From Trypanosoma brucei gambiense DAL972 (lineage: Eukaryota; Euglenozoa; Kinetoplastea; Trypanosomatida; Trypanosomatidae), in assembly GCF_000210295.1 (NCBI RefSeq), contig NC_026744.1, forward strand, positions 4,354,617 through 4,418,616: DNA of 64,000 nucleotides, read 5' to 3'. The first letter of the stretch is position 1; every line of letters begins with the position of its first letter. The translations under genes were made by a program, and so were the position numbers. A model generated the notes under the pieces. It was not told where the DNA came from. It did not search any database and saw only the letters and a list, made by a program, of their open reading frames with translations. Of the stretch, positions 40,477-50,769 are shown piece after piece.

Positions 40477-43400
40477 CTATTGTGCTAAATGGAGATGTAC
40501 GTCAACCGCATCATGAACGCAGGAAAAGTCCATTTCCAACAAGTGCCTCACATATGGTTCATCCCACCCATCCGTTAATCGCATGTACGTCAGTAGTTGT
40601 TGCTGTTCCGTTGCACACCCAGTGAGAGTCGTCAAATCCCTCGTTTGAGCGAGCAGGAGCAAAGCTGCAGCACACGTTTGAGTGCCTCTCGGCCCCCCAT
40701 TCAAAATAGAAGGGCCGTGCAGAAACGGCCGCTGAAACCCCGACCAGCGCATCGGGACAACACCGTTCGATGTAAACTGACCTTTCAAATCGCAAATAAC
40801 AGACGTCGGTGATACTTCGCTCCCCACGAGGCGCTGAACTAATGGTACGAACGTGGGTGAAATCTCAGTGGTCGAACCAAGGCCAGCTGTCACATTCAAA
40901 TCATCCATAAAGACCCAGCGAAATGGCGCAATGACTTCTGGCACGATAACAACAGCGAAATGGAGAACCTTGAGGCACTCCAACTGAAGCTGTAACAGGT
41001 TCTCTTGTGATTCATCGACGCGGCGGCTGCCACCGTTCTTCACTTCAGCACCAACATCTGAATGAGTAAATGTTTCCGACAGCGCCCTCGCTATCTCTGG
41101 CAGAACAAGAGGCCAAAATGGCTGCAGCAGCGCTGGATCCAACTTGGTTAGCAGCACACGGAAAAGAAATATTGCCTGGTAAATTATCGCGTTATTGCGG
41201 GAGCGCCGACCCGGCGCCGCTGTCGAGGCGGTACGAACCACTTCGGTAAATTGCTCACGTAGAAGCAGGCAAAACTCCCTGTCTGACATGAGAATAGTGG
41301 ATGGCATGGACGCCACATAGAAGGTTAGCCTCCGCATCTGCACCGCGCGCTGTAGCTGCTGCTGTTCTTCATTAGATGACTGATTCACAAGTCCAGCAAA
41401 ACGATTCGGTTGAGATGGTGACGGCGTGAAAAGCTGCGCCATCTCAGCGTGGAACGCACGATCTCGAGAGAGACGAGCGAACAAATGGCCATAGTAATGC
41501 AATGAACGCTTGGGAAGGCGGAAGAAGTCCCAATTACAGGGACCATCCAAAAGCTCTTGACGGAGACGTCGCGGGACACTGTCACTTATGCTGACTGCCG
41601 CTAAGGCGACGCGCAAAGCCGCCCGCACGAGGGGCGTCCGTGCATGAGCATCCTCATCTATCTGGGCGTCAATGCCGAACGCAATTACAGGAAAAACGGA
41701 GCGCTTGCACATGTGAACTACCGACGTTGTAACACGATCGTGCTCCAAAAGAAGACCACGCACAGCCCTAGGAAGCACACGAGCTACAACGTTGAGTACA
41801 AAGTAAAGAGCTTCAGGGTCAACCGAGGCTGTCTCCGACGCAATGCTACTAACGGCACTCAGTGAATCCAATATTTTACAAAGCACAGACAAGCAGCGTT
41901 TCTCTTTTCCCCAAGCCGAAGAAGAAACGACCACTACCTCACTCTCTTCAGTAGTGCCCTCGGGAGGTAAAAAGTGGGAAAGACACAAAAGCATGAATGC
42001 AAGCGTCGGAACTGAAACTGCGCCGGCGGTTAGTCGAGCGTGGAAGCAGCTCATCATCACGGTCAGTACCTGCGGCATGTCATCCGCTGGTGTACGCCAA
42101 ACACGCATAAATGTATGAACGAAGTAGAGAGCGGCAGCATCGAAAGCTAACCCGGACCCGAAAACCTCACACTGGGAGGCAACAAGCGGTGCAACAGACT
42201 GTGGTTCCGCAAGAATCTCCGTCACAGCATTAATTAGCGCGAGAGCAGATGTTGAAGCCCCTGCTCCCAATAAAAGTCCCATTGACTCTGCTTCTGACAG
42301 TAACGCAGGCGAGATATCAAGTTTGGGTGCAGCCGAAATGATGGTAAGGAGAGCAACGTCCTCACCATCATTCCCCTTGCCTACTGTTGTAGCGTCTGAA
42401 CCCGACCCACTGTTATTATAACCCTGATCACTAGTCATAGACTCTTTCACCAACTCATTAAGTTGATGTACGTGCTCTTCCGCCCAAACACTGACAAAAA
42501 TTCTGAAAAAATCTATCGGTATCGTTTCGCGACAAAAAAGTAGCACGCGATGGATTGCAGTTTCCACCAGAAACGCTGCTGCTGCCTCTGCAGTGATGCT
42601 GGCCTCAGAGGGGAGAACTCTTTTCCCTAATGCTGGGTCATCACGATCATCCTGTTGGCTTTGTTTGGACCTCAGCTGTGGAGCTGCTTCTCGATATTTT
42701 TTAACGCACAGGTGAACCTTACACAACGTAGCTACAATCTGCTGTATGGATTCTCGCATTACTTCTGTGCACTCCACGGCTCGCTCCACAACCTTGTGCA
42801 CTATCCGTGGTGAAGCAGACGCAAAAAGCATACGTGTGGAGAACCAGCCGGACCCAGTGTCCCCTGACTTCGCGTCGATGCTATCTTGAGCAGCAGTGGT
42901 TGCACTTCCTGCTGCGAAGTAGTATTCGAGCACACCAAAAATCCCCTTCAAACACACCTCTACCACCCTCAAAGTCGTGCAATCCCTCAGAGACGAAGTT
43001 GTCCTCGCCTGCTGCTCAATAACATGTATAAACGTCTGCAAAACACGCGAACAAACCTCTTCGCGCCGCTCGTGCAGGAAAGGCATAAGCCCAAGCAATG
43101 TGTCGCACCAAACGTTAAGAAGATCACGATCGGACCGGCCATGCGGGAGCAACGCTCGTGCCGCTGCCCGCTCAACTCCAATCTCCACTGTTTCGCAAAA
43201 CAAGTCCATCCTCAGTGCGGATGCGCAACGACACACTACAACACTCTTATTTTCAGGAGAAGAATGCGACTCTGCAGGGCTCACATTACTAATAAGCCTC
43301 ACCGAGTCCAACAGGTGTTGCAGCATGGCTATTTGCTCTGGAGGGAACAAACGGCACCGTACGACTTCGTGGAGGAGTTCGAGTATTCTTTTGGAAACGG

Positions 43401-46400
43401 AACCCCACGTGTTTATAACCATCCTCGGCAACTGTATTAAACTCTGACTTTTCTGCAGCATCATTGTCAGTGCCTCAACAGCAGCCACGCCCAATTCTCC
43501 ACCACGCCATATACCATCTGTACTTGTTTCGCTAAACCGAGGAGATAGGTTTTGGTACGCTATGCCCAGAAGCACCTGCACGAGTGCGGCAAAAGCGGAA
43601 CCCACTACCACCGACTCACCGTTCGTCTCACCTTCAACATCCCCCGACGTGTCGGAGCGTGCATTGTGGACGGGCATTGAAAGAAGTGGCAACCGAGACC
43701 CCATGTATGCTGGAGCGGGAAGCTTACACATATTAAGAAGCAGTTGCGGGGAAGAGGCAGGGTTACTCAATATACACCCAACAACTCGAACAAACTCAGC
43801 GGGTTTCAACTGATTTACTTCGTAATCCCTGAGCTCCTGATTGCTGTAAGTTGGGAGATCATCCGGCTTCTTCTCGACTCCACCACAGCTCTCAGACGCT
43901 GGGTTGAAGCACACAAGCTGTCGGGTAAGTGAAATAAGTAATGGGTTCAATAACCGGTGAAGATACGGAATAAACTGTCGTACTGTGGACTGAGCTATCC
44001 ACCTCAGTGAAGGATCATTATGCTCTAGGGCCCGCAACAACATATACAAGCCAGGAAGAAAGAGGTTCTGCGGCGCCTCGCGTTCCGCCATCCAGAAGAA
44101 TAGGATAGCAAGCCGTTCGCCGCACTCCACTGTATCCTCAACGGTAATGCCATCAAGTATTATCCGCGCTTCGTCATCTGCGTAAAGCTGCAGAAGTAGA
44201 TCCACAACAGCAGGTTGCATGCCCTCGCTACATATCCCCAATAGGTGCCACACACGTGGCACAAGCTGCGCCTTCAGCTCGCGGTTTTCGCGCATACCTT
44301 CACCAAACTGAGTGGGAGAATCAATGGACTTCGAAAAGTCGACAAATAACTGCAGTGAGTCCCGCTGGACAGCCAAAGATGGAGAGCTCGCTGCGGCAGA
44401 AGTAACTGAATGCAGCCAGTCATCAAGCACGTCGTCACAAAGTTCGCACTTCCCCCATCCTGAAGAAATAACACGAGAGAGAAGAGTGAGAACACCGTCA
44501 TTGACCCGAACAAGCAACTCCCTCCGCTCCGCGGCATGATAGGCAACAAGCTTTGTCAAAACGCTAGCGCTCTCCGTCATGATAGTTAGTAGTTTTATCT
44601 CACTTTCCTTATCGGGCATAGTGTTCCCCATAGGATCCACGTCACTCGGCAAAGCCAATATGATATCGGTGAAGAGCAAATTGAACACTTGAAAGGACCC
44701 TTCCACCAAACAAAGGGACACCTCCAGTGGAGACACCATTCCACAAGCACCTGGAACCTCCGGTGCCGTAGCATGAGTAAGAGCTGAGGTGCTTGCACTG
44801 CGCAAAATACCACAGAGCGACTGGCAGATTGCAAAAATCTCACAACGGAAAGCGGCGATCTGTTTCGCACTCCGCCGAAGCGGTACGATGGCATGTTTCT
44901 GAAGAAGGGATGCCATTCCTTTCAACTGCAAAAACCTCGATTGCAGCTTTTCAAGATAGTGCTGGTCCATACGGAACTGACGAAAGAGCCCTTGGTTGTT
45001 ATCCGCTTGTGGTAACTGCTGCAAATCTGAAGAAGGCGGGCATCCTGTACTCGACGCGGCGGCACACCCTGACACATCCAGTGCAGTTGAAAGGGAAGTG
45101 GAAGCCAGGGGGGTCGAACCATCCGCAAGTTGGTCTGCACTGTTTTCCAGCAGAAAGACAATTCCACGTTTGTGGTTGACAAAGTATTCCCATGAAACTG
45201 ACGCGAAGAAGGCATCTAGTACCGTTTCGACGCAGTCCACTTGCAGGGAACCTCTATTCATAAGAGCCTCCATGGAAACGAGCAAATCGCAAGCATAGGG
45301 CATAACCAATGGAACAAGATGTTCTTTGAATGGAGTGCTCGCAAAACAAGGACCCATACCATCATACTCATCATAACTGTTAGCATCCCGACTGATCAAA
45401 CTACTTCCGCTGCTCATTATGTCGTCACCATCATGCATGTCACTGCCAACAACGGCCTTGAAGAGCACAACCAACGCCCTCAGCCATGTGATTGGCAATA
45501 TATACGGGCTCATAGACTCACCGCACTTCTTTTCACTACTATCTGTACTCAGCACAGCAGCCGACTTACATGCAGTAACGTGCAGTACATAATAGCACGA
45601 TCGCTCCAAGACGCTAGCTCCAGTAACATTTGTCGACTGTTGCTGGGCGGGTGATTCACCGAAGTGCAACTTCCACCAAGAGACAAATTGGTGGAATGCC
45701 TGTGCTACGTGAAAAGACGAAACCTCACGAATGAACTGAGAAGCAATATCAGGGAAAGGTCCCATCAACCACTCCACAACGCGCCGTTGAGTACTGTTGC
45801 TGCTATCCGGTGCTCCCAACTGTTGAACCACAGCGCTCACCAAAAGCGACTTCTCGGCGAAGGTGAGCAAAGCAGTGTCATTCAGCGGAAACGCTATTAT
45901 GAGAAGGTCAAGCATGAGCCTTCGTGTTCTTTCGTTCTGCTCCTGCAGAGTCGCGAATATAGAGCTGAAAACAAGACGAAGATCATTCCCAAAAAATGCG
46001 GGGGGTGCAGCTGAGTGGTTAAATCCGCTACCAATTCCCTGTTCAACCGCACGAACGCCAAAAGTAACTTCATCATCTCCATCGCCGCCGGGAATGCGAT
46101 TTACCGCCTCATCAAGCTGTTGCTTCAGGTACTGCAGAGCAGAGCCGCGCAGCGAGGGCGAATTCTTCAGTGTAAACCACAAAACACGGTATACAGCGGC
46201 ATCGCCACAACGAAGCACACTTTCAGGTGGTTTCCCACTGTCCGCAGACGACTCACCAAACTCTTCATCACGCTCACGTTTGGCTGACGCCTCTGCTGCA
46301 GCGTAAGTTTTTATGATATCGTGTATGTTCCCCATGAGCTTCAATGAGAGGCGGTACACTTCACTTTCTCCACCCTCTTCTAAACCACCTAGCAAAGCGG

Positions 46401-46884
46401 GAATGATACCTGGTAGCTGCAATGCAACTACTTCGGCGGGCAACTCACGTAGCATATTTACGTCAACAAAGTTAAGCAACTCGCACTTCACTTGTAACGA
46501 ACAACGAGGCAAGAGATTAAGCACGGCGGCCAGTACCAACGGCATATGCTGCACAAGCGGGAGTGCTCCTAAGCGTTCAGAAAGGCGCTGCAGCACTTCC
46601 AGTGCTTTCCTGTGCACTCCCATCACCCCTTTCGGTTCAAGACACTTGTATATGACACGGCACAGCAATGTGGTATCCAGCGCAGACCCCACTGCCAATT
46701 CGACATTTGCCTCCAGGCACTTCAAAAGTTGCGTGAGAGATGTCGAGAGGCCCGACCAATTTGACATGGGGGTGCGATCCATTGTCTGTAGTATTTTCAA
46801 CACCTCACCATTGTACTTGGTAGCTCGTCGTGATACCTGCTGACTTGAAGTTGTTCCGTCTGGTTGCTGCTGCTGCTGCGACAT
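40477..46884 (-). CDS. DOP1: DOP1 (Dopey) family protein
   Basis: At 2135 residues this is the largest gene of the window. The N-terminal region (about 20-200) has the DOP1 pattern: YNGEVLKILQTMDRT, WSGLSTSLTQLLKCLEAN, then CRVIYKCLEPKGVMGVHRKA, which parallels the 'CLHPALPSGVHxKALEVY' signature, followed by LPxxxxxLxxPGIIPALLGGLEEG. The rest is predicted helical-repeat (ARM/HEAT-like). DOP1 works with MON2 and a flippase in endosome-Golgi membrane traffic; in this organism the role is inferred from the family. Length fits Dopey proteins (about 1700-2400). The Gln run at the N-terminus is low-complexity. The start is a true ATG with an acceptor 15 nt upstream. Confidence 0.87.
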   Translation of the reverse strand: MSQQQQQPDGTTSSQQVSRRATKYNGEVLKILQTMDRTPMSNWSGLSTSLTQLLKCLEANVELAVGSALDTTLLCRVIYKCLEPKGVMGVHRKALEVLQRLSERLGALPLVQHMPLVLAAVLNLLPRCSLQVKCELLNFVDVNMLRELPAEVVALQLPGIIPALLGGLEEGGESEVYRLSLKLMGNIHDIIKTYAAAEASAKRERDEEFGESSADSGKPPESVLRCGDAAVYRVLWFTLKNSPSLRGSALQYLKQQLDEAVNRIPGGDGDDEVTFGVRAVEQGIGSGFNHSAAPPAFFGNDLRLVFSSIFATLQEQNERTRRLMLDLLIIAFPLNDTALLTFAEKSLLVSAVVQQLGAPDSSNSTQRRVVEWLMGPFPDIASQFIREVSSFHVAQAFHQFVSWWKLHFGESPAQQQSTNVTGASVLERSCYYVLHVTACKSAAVLSTDSSEKKCGESMSPYILPITWLRALVVLFKAVVGSDMHDGDDIMSSGSSLISRDANSYDEYDGMGPCFASTPFKEHLVPLVMPYACDLLVSMEALMNRGSLQVDCVETVLDAFFASVSWEYFVNHKRGIVFLLENSADQLADGSTPLASTSLSTALDVSGCAAASSTGCPPSSDLQQLPQADNNQGLFRQFRMDQHYLEKLQSRFLQLKGMASLLQKHAIVPLRRSAKQIAAFRCEIFAICQSLCGILRSASTSALTHATAPEVPGACGMVSPLEVSLCLVEGSFQVFNLLFTDIILALPSDVDPMGNTMPDKESEIKLLTIMTESASVLTKLVAYHAAERRELLVRVNDGVLTLLSRVISSGWGKCELCDDVLDDWLHSVTSAAASSPSLAVQRDSLQLFVDFSKSIDSPTQFGEGMRENRELKAQLVPRVWHLLGICSEGMQPAVVDLLLQLYADDEARIILDGITVEDTVECGERLAILFFWMAEREAPQNLFLPGLYMLLRALEHNDPSLRWIAQSTVRQFIPYLHRLLNPLLISLTRQLVCFNPASESCGGVEKKPDDLPTYSNQELRDYEVNQLKPAEFVRVVGCILSNPASSPQLLLNMCKLPAPAYMGSRLPLLSMPVHNARSDTSGDVEGETNGESVVVGSAFAALVQVLLGIAYQNLSPRFSETSTDGIWRGGELGVAAVEALTMMLQKSQSLIQLPRMVINTWGSVSKRILELLHEVVRCRLFPPEQIAMLQHLLDSVRLISNVSPAESHSSPENKSVVVCRCASALRMDLFCETVEIGVERAAARALLPHGRSDRDLLNVWCDTLLGLMPFLHERREEVCSRVLQTFIHVIEQQARTTSSLRDCTTLRVVEVCLKGIFGVLEYYFAAGSATTAAQDSIDAKSGDTGSGWFSTRMLFASASPRIVHKVVERAVECTEVMRESIQQIVATLCKVHLCVKKYREAAPQLRSKQSQQDDRDDPALGKRVLPSEASITAEAAAAFLVETAIHRVLLFCRETIPIDFFRIFVSVWAEEHVHQLNELVKESMTSDQGYNNSGSGSDATTVGKGNDGEDVALLTIISAAPKLDISPALLSEAESMGLLLGAGASTSALALINAVTEILAEPQSVAPLVASQCEVFGSGLAFDAAALYFVHTFMRVWRTPADDMPQVLTVMMSCFHARLTAGAVSVPTLAFMLLCLSHFLPPEGTTEESEVVVVSSSAWGKEKRCLSVLCKILDSLSAVSSIASETASVDPEALYFVLNVVARVLPRAVRGLLLEHDRVTTSVVHMCKRSVFPVIAFGIDAQIDEDAHARTPLVRAALRVALAAVSISDSVPRRLRQELLDGPCNWDFFRLPKRSLHYYGHLFARLSRDRAFHAEMAQLFTPSPSQPNRFAGLVNQSSNEEQQQLQRAVQMRRLTFYVASMPSTILMSDREFCLLLREQFTEVVRTASTAAPGRRSRNNAIIYQAIFLFRVLLTKLDPALLQPFWPLVLPEIARALSETFTHSDVGAEVKNGGSRRVDESQENLLQLQLECLKVLHFAVVIVPEVIAPFRWVFMDDLNVTAGLGSTTEISPTFVPLVQRLVGSEVSPTSVICDLKGQFTSNGVVPMRWSGFQRPFLHGPSILNGGPRGTQTCAAALLLLAQTRDLTTLTGCATEQQQLLTYMRLTDGWDEPYVRHLLEMDFSCVHDAVDVHLHLAQ

Positions 46885-46901
46885 CCCAACTGCGGTAAAC
46901 T
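46885..46901 (-). promoter_or_regulatory. Putative splice acceptor of the DOP1 gene
   Basis: Minus-strand TTTTAGTTGTCTTAG precedes the ATG; the AG at 46901-46900 would give a 15-nt 5' UTR. T/C-rich sequence continues to about 47000. Confidence 0.45.
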
Positions 46902-48531
46902 AAGACAACTAAAACACAAACGGAAGGAATCGGAAGAGCCAATAGTACTAATAATAGTGATAAAGTTTTCAATGATGAGGGAGAAGTACATAAGATGGAG
47001 GAAGAGAACCTTCAAGACAGTGATGGTGACAACAACCAAAGGTAAAGCATTTTCCACGCGGAAAAAAACAGCGAAACAAAAAAGGGAAGATTTGGTTTGA
47101 GAAAAACAGGGAAGCAAATATATGGACGCACTACAGTGCTACGAACATCAGGATCCTCACGCTCATACACAACAAGAGAGAGTAGTGTCTCCTCTCTCTC
47201 TTTTCAGCTCAACCAGCATTTAAAACTGCATTGGCGCGATTCCCAGTCAAACTGCTGGGCGGTAGCACAACCTCCCGCTTTGCAATGAAAAAAAAAAGGA
47301 AGAAAGCGGGAAAAAGCTCTAGCACAGCGGGGGGAGGGGGGGGGGAAACATCGTGCTTCCTGGTGGTATCAGTTCCCAAATACATATTTGTCAAGTACCC
47401 TTATTGATTTACGAGACGAGCGAAAATAACACAACTTACGGGTGACCACATCGGCACTCAAACTTTAAGTTACCCGACAAAAAAAAAGAGCTAAGGGAAG
47501 CGCAAGGGCGCCCGTGAAGGCGATGGTGCACGGCACACACACCTTTCAAGCCACTTATGGATTCCATGCAGTGGACTCAAAAAAAAAAAAGATAAATTCC
47601 TCCTTCCACCGTAACCACAGTCACCCAAGCTAAATTGCCCCTCAAAGCAGCTTATAAGAAACTAGTGTGCAATTCTTTTTTTTCCTTCTGTGCGTACGTG
47701 CGCACAGGTTAGACTATGCAATCAGGTCACAGTAATCCATGGCACACCTCCACGATTTGATCCCTCGAGCGAGCGGGGCACGTTTCGAAAAAAGTTGTGC
47801 GTGTAATCATCCCACGGCAGGGGATCCGTCAAACCGCACAAAAATAAAAAATAAAAAGTGTCAACTCAACACAAAAGCAATCCCTTTCGAAGAACACCAT
47901 GCACCCCAAAATGCAAACGTACGCATATGCACATCCTTGTTATGCCGTGGTATAATTTGGTAACACAACAACGGGTAAACCGAGAGGCACAAATACACAT
48001 CTCGTCCATACGCAGTTCAAATAGTCGTTGATTTCATCAATTATTCCAGCGGTGGACCACCGTGGAGAGCCGGTCAGGAGGGCACAATGCGAAATGTAGT
48101 TAACGTGATATACATAACTAAGAAAGAAGAAAAAAGTGTCAACTTGACATAAAATTAGGCGCAAGTGGTTATAGAAAAAAAAAGGGCAACAAGAGATGAG
48201 ATTGAAATAAAGGACAACACGGAAAGGTGGAGCCGAGGAAACACCTGCGGGGGAACAACACGATGATTTTAAGTAGGAGGACGGATACCGAGCAAGACGG
48301 AATGAAAAGAATTCTTTAAACATAAAATAATAATAAAAAAAAGAACCTTCAAAGACCATCACCTCGATCAGGTTAAGCTCATGCTTCAGCCCTGTTCCTC
48401 CGTTTATCATTGTCATCCAATCTAGTTTGAATAAAGCAATCAAGCGGCGGCCCTTTATCAAACTACTTATCAATTGCACTTGTTTCTTTTTTCCTTCCTT
48501 TTTCTTTGAAAAGAGAAAAAAAACTGTTTAT
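46902..48531. other. Intergenic region of about 1.6 kb
   Basis: No convincing gene. It holds G6-A-G10 on the plus strand (47329-47345), several A runs and a region (47940-48480) with a long but AT-biased minus-strand frame that looks like 3' UTR of the MYND gene. Confidence 0.5.
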
Positions 48532-50244
48532 TCATCCAACCGTCTGCCCACTCAGCTGCCTTTTTCTCGCGATCAACAAATCTCCCTGGGCCTTCAGTGC
48601 CTCAGCCTCCTGTGCTTTCTTTGGATCGCCGTAAAGAAGGAGTAACACGGAGAGCCGGTAGTATAAAGTGGCAAGGTTTGAAGAATCCATCTCTTCCATG
48701 TTGTCATCCATTAGCATAGAACCTTCAGATTCCTCACACTTGTCTCCATCGTTGAGCCGCGCCTCCAAAGCATTTTCTACCGCCTCATCGCAGTCGCCTC
48801 TCTCTGGAAGGCAATCCCGAAGGCACTTTTCAGCCTGCTTTAACATAAACAAAACCTCCTTCTTTGGGGCGCGCGATGCCATAATAAGGAACACCTTCGC
48901 TAGAAGATGAAGTGTCTCCCGTTGTTGCCCAGGTATGGCCTTGATTAACTCACTACTCCCAGAACCCTGGCAGCTCGTATTTATGTTGTACAAGTTGATG
49001 AACACATTCTTCACCAACTTCATACGCTGCCAAAAGAGATGTGCCGTTGGGCTTTTGAGAGCAAATTCTATCAAAGCCACTCCAAGTTCATGCATTGGCC
49101 GAGCATACGCCACGTACTCCTCCAACGAGTATATGGCCCCTTCAAAGTCTTCAGACAGGCAGCTATAGTAGTAAAGGACGTGGGACTCCACAATTACCCC
49201 AGTGTTACAGCTGTAAACAAATAAATAATTCAAACACGCAGCTGCAAGTGAGGCACACCCCTCACTAATGGCATTTTCACTCACAGCGCGGAATACCGTG
49301 CAGGCGAAATCCACAAACTTTTCCTGATCCACTTTCTGTGGCGTGGTCCCCTCCTCCACGATGAACCGATAATGAATGCCTTCCTCCTGAGCCGGCTTCA
49401 GTGTGCAAAGGAAGAACTCAACAGCTTGACCGATCGGATTGCGATAATCGACCAGAATGGAGTAATGTGCATCTTCCAGGCAGCGCCACCACGCCACAAG
49501 GTCCGTCCCGTCCTCCAGTTCAGTGGTAATCTTACCGGAACGCTGTGTATATGTGCAACCGATAGTTTGACATAGCAAACCGTGGCCACCGCTCATGTGG
49601 GCTAACTGACATGCTCTTGAGCAATACTCAACGCCACCACACTCCGCGCATGTGTACCCCTGAGCATAGACGGGATCGAGACACATGGTGCACTGGGGAC
49701 CAATGTATGGTGTAAGCACAAAACGCAGTTGCTGCTGCATGGCATATGGGGATCCACCTACGGTGACAGTTGCCTCACCCATGTACCAACCGTAGGCGGT
49801 ATAACCCTCACAACTCACTGTCACGTCAGACAGCATCGGCTCCGTAGAACCCACAATACGTCCCTCGAGCTGGTCGAAGTGGACGTCAAAACGGCATGGC
49901 TCGTTGAGCTGCCAGTGATAGTGACTGCGCATCACCACAGTTGCGTAACGGTCCTTCAGTGGGCGGGGAATTCGGCCTAGCCCAGGGATCACTACCGGTT
50001 CCTCTCCACTGCTACCTTCGCAACATTCATCACTCATGGCGAATATTTTGCCTTGATGGCGTACAGAGATCACTTCATCCTCTACTGCAAAGCGCAATAA
50101 CACATGCCAGTCACCAAACTCACCTGAAGACTTCGTACCAGCCTTCCGACCCGTGTGCAGTAATCGCTCATCATCCGTCGCGGAGTTGGCAAAAAACGTG
50201 AAGTGAAGGGTGAAGAGCCCCGAGTGCACCCCGCCCGTACTCAT
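48532..50244 (-). CDS. MYND zinc-finger protein
   Basis: It has 570 residues from a true ATG. A MYND finger spans residues 185-225: CTMC, CAEC, CSRAC, then H-x3-C, in the canonical C-x2-C...C-x2-C-x4-C-x3-C-x8-H-x3-C spacing. The N-terminal 180 residues may form a beta-rich domain. The part after the finger is helical and may contain TPR-like pairs (for example ETLHLLAKVFLIMASRAPKKEVLFML and LATLYYRLSVLLLLYGDPKKA). MYND fingers mediate protein-protein contact through Pro-rich ligands; no SET domain is visible, so a methyltransferase role is not supported. Confidence 0.87.
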   Translation of the reverse strand: MSTGGVHSGLFTLHFTFFANSATDDERLLHTGRKAGTKSSGEFGDWHVLLRFAVEDEVISVRHQGKIFAMSDECCEGSSGEEPVVIPGLGRIPRPLKDRYATVVMRSHYHWQLNEPCRFDVHFDQLEGRIVGSTEPMLSDVTVSCEGYTAYGWYMGEATVTVGGSPYAMQQQLRFVLTPYIGPQCTMCLDPVYAQGYTCAECGGVEYCSRACQLAHMSGGHGLLCQTIGCTYTQRSGKITTELEDGTDLVAWWRCLEDAHYSILVDYRNPIGQAVEFFLCTLKPAQEEGIHYRFIVEEGTTPQKVDQEKFVDFACTVFRAVSENAISEGCASLAAACLNYLFVYSCNTGVIVESHVLYYYSCLSEDFEGAIYSLEEYVAYARPMHELGVALIEFALKSPTAHLFWQRMKLVKNVFINLYNINTSCQGSGSSELIKAIPGQQRETLHLLAKVFLIMASRAPKKEVLFMLKQAEKCLRDCLPERGDCDEAVENALEARLNDGDKCEESEGSMLMDDNMEEMDSSNLATLYYRLSVLLLLYGDPKKAQEAEALKAQGDLLIARKRQLSGQTVG

Positions 50245-50276
50245 CTGCTGTTAAGAAAACAAACAACAGAACTAGA
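50245..50276 (-). promoter_or_regulatory. Pyrimidine tract and tandem acceptor of the MYND gene
   Basis: Minus-strand TTCTGTTGTTTGTTTTCTTAACAGCAG sits directly before the ATG. The AGs at 50249-50248 and 50246-50245 give a 5' UTR of 3 or 0 nt. Confidence 0.55.
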
Positions 50277-50769
50277 TAACGCAACCCCCACGTGACCAGC
50301 CGACTGCAACAACAACGGCACTCCTGGTCCGTATTAACAAACTTCCTCAACCTCTTTTATTTAACTGTAATAGCTCTGTGGGTTTATGGTTTTTTTTGTT
50401 ACGAGTAAAAAATTACCAGGCTACACGCACTTCCGTCCTGAAGAGCGATGAGATCGAACCTACAAAAACCCGATGACAAATTCCACCAACCTAAACGGTT
50501 TCCTTAATATCTGCTGACCACAGGTAACAAATTCAGTGCAAAGAGTAAGCGTGAAGTGTTCACAAAATAGTTAGCAAGGAAGGAGGTATATAGAGGAAAA
50601 GAAAGGAACTGTACACACACAGCGTCTCTGTTGTTTTAGGCGGCCTCCGTCTCTTGCACCCCCGTCTCCCCCACGTAAGCACCAACACCAAAGAAAAAGT
50701 AAGTTTCACCTTCACAGGACTTCCTTGGAGCCCCATCAAGCTCTCCCAGGAAACCCTTCAACCTCAACC
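50277..50769. other. Intergenic region
   Basis: No coding potential. It should carry the 3' UTR of the pseudouridine synthase gene. Confidence 0.5.

Noticed and set aside
47940..48479. 179-codon minus-strand frame next to the MYND gene
   Set aside because: AT-biased, irregular and located where the MYND 3' UTR is expected.
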